From NCBI GenBank assembly GCA_002812745.2, contig NCSJ02000010.1, positions 1 to 64,000 of the forward strand: a DNA stretch of 64,000 bases, written 5' to 3'. Shown here piece after piece: positions 60,425 through 64,000 of the stretch. Within the stretch, counting starts at the first letter, position 1. Each line of letters starts with the position of its first letter. The stretch is from Scytalidium lignicola. Lineage: Eukaryota; Ascomycota; Leotiomycetes. Below the pieces are notes generated by a model. It did not search any database and was not told the DNA's origin. It was given only the letters and a program-made list of their open reading frames with translations. The translations under genes and the position numbers were made by a program.

Positions 60425-61171
60425 TCCCGGCATATATGGGAATTCATGGCACATGGGCAGGTTTAAGGGAACGGTAGATGATCATTTTCATTAGTGGCAA
60501 TGAGTGGAAATTATTCTCACGTTATGCAATTTTTTAAGTCTTATCATATTACTGTACTAACAAGCTATGTTTGACATTATATTGCTAAATCTAGGCACTA
60601 TACAGTTTGTGATACAATTAATATGGAGTAAAGTGATAATTCTTAAACTAATAATGAATTATATTATTTTTTGCTAAACATATTTCGCAGTGAGATAGAA
60701 ATACGAAATGCTATTTCAAATATTAGCTGAGAGGAACCACTGGTTCCGAACCAAGAGTGAATAATAAATCGATTATTAACTCGATTCAATATCAAGTTCG
60801 TAAAGGGAACTCAGGTAAGCTCGGATCTCATCATGCTTTTAGACAGGAGATTTCTGTAGATGAATGAACTGTCATAGTATCTATTGGCGGAATTAACGAA
60901 TTGTGGGTGTACAACAACTCCTCTTATGCAAGTGAGCTGTACTTATCACACTTCTCCTGCAGATTCCCAATATTTGCTCTGTTAATCCTTTAAACTTTTC
61001 TTGACCGTGAATCCACGCGTGCTCGAGTACACGAAGAGCTCACCGGTGTATATCAGCCTCTACCATCTAAATACTGGCGGCGTCAATAGGATCTTTGTGC
61101 ATCGTCGATTCCAGGTAGCAAGACAACTGGAATCCCGTTTTGGTATACAACACCCTGCATCCACATACGCT
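60425..61171. other. Intergenic upstream of the HET gene
   Basis: AT-rich 60,500-60,720, otherwise ordinary. The open frame preceding ATG 61,172 begins at TTG 61,001 and may be leader sequence. Confidence 0.5.
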
Positions 61172-62963
61172 ATGCGTCTCCTGAACACAAAAACCCTGCA
61201 GCTAGAGTCCTACGAGAATTGGAATACAGTACCGCCATATGCTATCTTATCGCATACATGGGACGAGGGTGAGGTCCTGTTCCATGATGTTACCGACGAT
61301 GTAGACAGAGAAAAGAGGGGCTGGAAGAAAGTCCTCGGGGCGTGCCATGAAGCAGAGAAGTTGGGTCTGTTTTATGTCTGGGTAGATACGTGCTGTATCT
61401 TCAAGGAGAGTAGCGCCGAGCTTAGTGAGAGTATTAATTCCATGTTTGCCTGGTATCGCGATGCGAGGATCTGTTTTGCTTACATGGGAGACGTCGTGGG
61501 GGACGCACAAAGCGAGGACTTCCATAAATCAAAGTGGTGGACCAGAGGATGGACGTTGCAAGAGTTGATTGCACCTACGGAGGTCATGTTTTTCAATGTA
61601 AATTGGAACTTCCTTAACCTGCGCACCTGCTTGGCCAAACAGATTGCACAGATTACTGGAATTGCTGAGAAGGTTCTGCTGGCCAATGGCCTTGAGCATC
61701 TATATCAGTATAGTGTCGCTGAGAAGTTATGTTGGGCATCCAAGAGAAAGACAACGCGAGGAGAGGATAGAGCCTATTCCTTGCTGGGACTATTTGGTGT
61801 CAATATGTCAATGATATATGGGGAGGGTGAAGAAGCAGCTTTTTTCAGGTTCCAGAGAGAAGTATTTACGGTTTATGCAGACCACAGCATCTTCGCCTGG
61901 TCCTATCCTTCATCATCTTTGTAAGTATCGATACTGTTTAAAACCAAAATTTNNCTGATGTTTTCGTTTAGGAAAAAGATCGACAATGCGAAGGAACTTC
62001 TCGCTCCTGATATCTCAGCGTTTGAATTCTCCTCTGATATCATAAATGAGCCTTACAACTGGAGTGAGATAGGGCATCCTAAGCAATCAGACCCTACCGT
62101 GGCAGGCAATAAAAAGACCCATGCTACCTTCTATTCTGTTAGTCATGGATTAAGAGTCCAGTTGCTATTAGAAAAGATTGACGCTCAAAATCATATTGCA
62201 TATCTAGCGTGTCGACGTCGTGGACTAGAAAACACCTGCCTAACCATACAGCTGTTTTTAGACCTAAGTACTGGACGATATAGTCGAGGCTGGAAAGATG
62301 GTATCCACATTAACAGAGATTGCCAACTACTTGAGAGAGTAGTTGATAGTCATTTGGGGTACAAGGTGACCCTTAACGATGTCTATATTGCTCAACCACT
62401 TCCAGATATCGCACAGACAGACCGGCGTGTCAAGTGTAAGCCAGGATGGGATAGACATGACATTCGTCTATATGTTGATGATGAAACACTCCCAGCCACA
62501 GGATTTGAAGTGGTTGATTATTGCCCTCTCTATGGAGATTGGGTTCATTCGGTGAAACAGTCTCAGTCACCACGCAGATCACAGCAGTTTCCACAACACT
62601 TCAACTGTGCCATTATATACCGCGACAAGATTACTGATGAAAGATTTGCGATCTACTTAGAGACGGCGGGAGGCCCTGCAATTGGGGTGGTGGTTGATCG
62701 TGTGAGTCACGCAACGCTGGCTACTGATATTATGGGGCGTTACAACAACCCTTATGAGTTCCGCGAGCCCTGGACAGATTTATCGACAAGTATGCTTATA
62801 AAGCGGCTAGAGTCTGGAAAACAAGTTATATTAAGTATGAATGCTATTGAAGACAGTATCGTNAAAAAGTGCCGAAGGTTCGGTTGCAGTTCCTACTTAC
62901 AAGGTTTGGATTACAGTCAAGAGGCCTTCAATATATATACTGAGTCGATCGCAAACACAATAG
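61172..62963 (+). CDS. HET-domain protein
   Basis: Exons 61,172-61,920 and 61,972-62,963. The N-terminal HET domain shows its three blocks: 'YAILSHTWDEGEVLFHDV', 'YVWVDTCCIFKESSAELS' with 'SINSMFAWYRDARICFAY', and 'WWTRGWTLQELIAP'; then 'RGEDRAYSLLGLFGVNMS'. HET proteins act in heterokaryon incompatibility and other self/non-self or stress responses, usually leading to cell death. The C-terminal half has no known domain. The end depends on the N at 62,863: if that N is a spurious base, as elsewhere in the window, the frame ends at TAG 62,961-62,963 after 'VKSAEGSVAVPTYKVWI'; if real, the frame ends at 62,989. I prefer the first. The intron contains two N's (61,953-61,954). Confidence 0.85.
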
Positions 62964-62989
62964 CTGGAGAAAAATTAGATTATAATTAA

Positions 62990-63241
62990 AGAAATTGTTA
63001 ATGTTTTATTCCAATTGAACCTCTACTAAGGTAGATCTAACATATAGTGCAAATTTTAGGCTAACTTAAGTCTATGACGAACATTGCTTTGCATAGGCTG
63101 CTTTATTAAACTTAGCCAGATTATTTGAGTAATAAACTCATTGTTATGTAAAAATTTGGTGGCTAGTGTATATCTGAATTTCCTACAAGCATGAAATGAC
63201 TTATTAAACTTATCAATGGTTCTATATCACCATCTACTAGT
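62990..63241. other. Intergenic between converging genes
   Basis: AT-rich 3' flanks of the HET gene (plus) and the transporter gene (minus). Nothing else seen. Confidence 0.6.
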
Positions 63242-64000
63242 TTATACAGCTCTTCGGCCCTTCGATTCAAAGGGAAGTAAAATACTTAAGATAATTAGCA
63301 ATCCAAATAATGCTGCACACACAAACAACGGTGCAGTAGTTTCAACGTTTGCATAACTGCCAATAAGAACGCCTAGGATACCACCAACCCTATTCAATGC
63401 CACACAAACACCATAGCCGGTAGCCCGATGAGCAGCTGGGAGAATCTCAGGAGTATATGCATAGATAGTACCGTAATATATATTCCTGACCACTTCTTAG
63501 CTAATTTTTCAAATGACAATGCAAGAGGAGAAAAGAACTTACGATGCTGCAGAAATTGAAGCTGAGACACCAAGATTCTGAGCTGGAGTGGTGACTTGCG
63601 TATAACCGAATTGCAAGAGCATGGTAATCAACGCACCAATTGCCAATGTTCCTCTTCTTCCTATGAATTTCGTTTCCACTAGAACACCAGCAATAATGGG
63701 CCCAACCACACCTGCAATGTTGTTGATTGCGTAGTTCCTCCAAACTATGCTATTGCTATTCTCCCCGTCTTGTGCGCCTCGTGTTTTGAGATAGTATGGT
63801 AAGAAAACGTTGTAGAGAGGGCTGACCATCCCAATGACGAACCAATTCGCAAAAATCACTATTGTAGACCATGCTAGTTTCTTGGTCTGAAATAGGCCCT
63901 TGAAATGTAGCTTGATGCGTAAAGAAGACCATACAGATTTCTCGGAGTGTAGTACTATCCCCTCGGCTGCAAGTTGCTCAACTGTGAGACTGAAGCTGCG
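63242..64000 (-). CDS. MFS transporter, C-terminal part (runs off the right edge)
   Basis: Two exons are visible: from 64,000 (open) to 63,543, and 63,485-63,242 with a TAG stop. The junction uses GTAAGT and the 'gtggtcag' acceptor at 63,487-63,486 to give 'ASNIYYGTIYAYTPEILP'. It reads 'FANWFVIGMVSPLYNVFL', 'NNIAGVVGPIIAGVLVET', 'FIGRRGTLAIGALITMLL', 'YGTIYAYTPEILPAAHRA' and 'FGLLIILSILLPFESKGR', the second-half pattern of a 12-helix major facilitator of the sugar/phosphate-permease type. The N-terminal half lies outside the window; the substrate is unknown. Confidence 0.85.

Noticed and set aside
63243..63542. Phase break in the MFS transporter
   Set aside because: Using 'gtggtcag' as acceptor (exon from 63,485) joins both exons in frame.

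Overview
The window looks like a filamentous ascomycete (Pezizomycotina) nuclear contig. The reasons are short spliceosomal introns (mostly 45-110 nt) with GTAAGT-like donors and CTAAC-like branch points, genes typical of that group (HET domain, SAT4/rhodopsin-like membrane proteins, FAD/BBE oxidase, fungal PD-(D/E)XK nuclease fold, DUF3716), and a very AT-rich left arm whose repeat copies differ almost only by C-to-T and G-to-A changes, the signature of repeat-induced point mutation (RIP). No finer taxonomic call is justified from sequence alone.

Left arm, 1-25,700: a RIP-ruined transposon nest. From left to right it holds the 3' end of a plus-strand chromoviral Ty3/gypsy element (chromodomain about 16-205, purine tract, 3' LTR 833-1188); two diverged copies of a minus-strand gypsy gag segment (about 1381-2110 and 2481-3210); a minus-strand LINE with recognisable reverse transcriptase (about 3200-6120); a nearly full minus-strand Ty3/gypsy element (integrase about 6300, RT about 7880, protease about 8790, gag up to 11,345, 5' LTR 11,367-11,727); a plus-strand Ty1/copia element with both LTRs (13,289-18,340) followed, through its shared right LTR, by a second truncated copia copy (to 21,806); a much less mutated gypsy LTR (21,807-22,149); a DUF3716 protein relic; and about 2.7 kb of unrecognised AT-rich DNA.

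Right part, 25,700-64,000: ordinary base composition with genes. In order: a secreted HExxH metallopeptidase-like protein (26,421-27,759); an SAP-motif protein with an in-frame TAA (29,572-30,759); a nuclease-fold gene and a kinase-like gene side by side on the minus strand (31,071-33,415); an F-box protein with an in-frame TAA (33,611-35,032); a small secreted Cys-containing protein (36,533-37,013); a TTA-flanked MITE sitting exactly in the centre of a large palindrome (37,836-38,692); a five-exon secreted protein (39,043-40,913); a seven-exon rhodopsin-like membrane protein (44,357-45,915); a secreted FAD oxidase (46,784-48,652); a protein kinase that looks pseudogenised (49,547-51,019); a second rhodopsin-like gene broken by a local inversion into a plus-strand C-terminal half and a minus-strand N-terminal half (51,642-53,514); an amino-acid/choline-type permease (56,734-58,842); a NAD(P)-binding epimerase-like protein (59,610-60,424); a HET protein (61,172-62,963); and the C-terminal part of an MFS transporter running off the right edge.

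There is no operon-like logic. The themes are a secretome (four signal-peptide proteins), membrane proteins and transporters, and conflict or self-recognition type families (HET, nuclease fold plus kinase-like, F-box) close to a transposon nest. Several genes beside the nest carry nonsense codons of the RIP type (CAA to TAA, TGG to TGA). Single N bases next to homopolymers are, in at least two genes, spurious extra bases, so reading frames there must be judged with that in mind.
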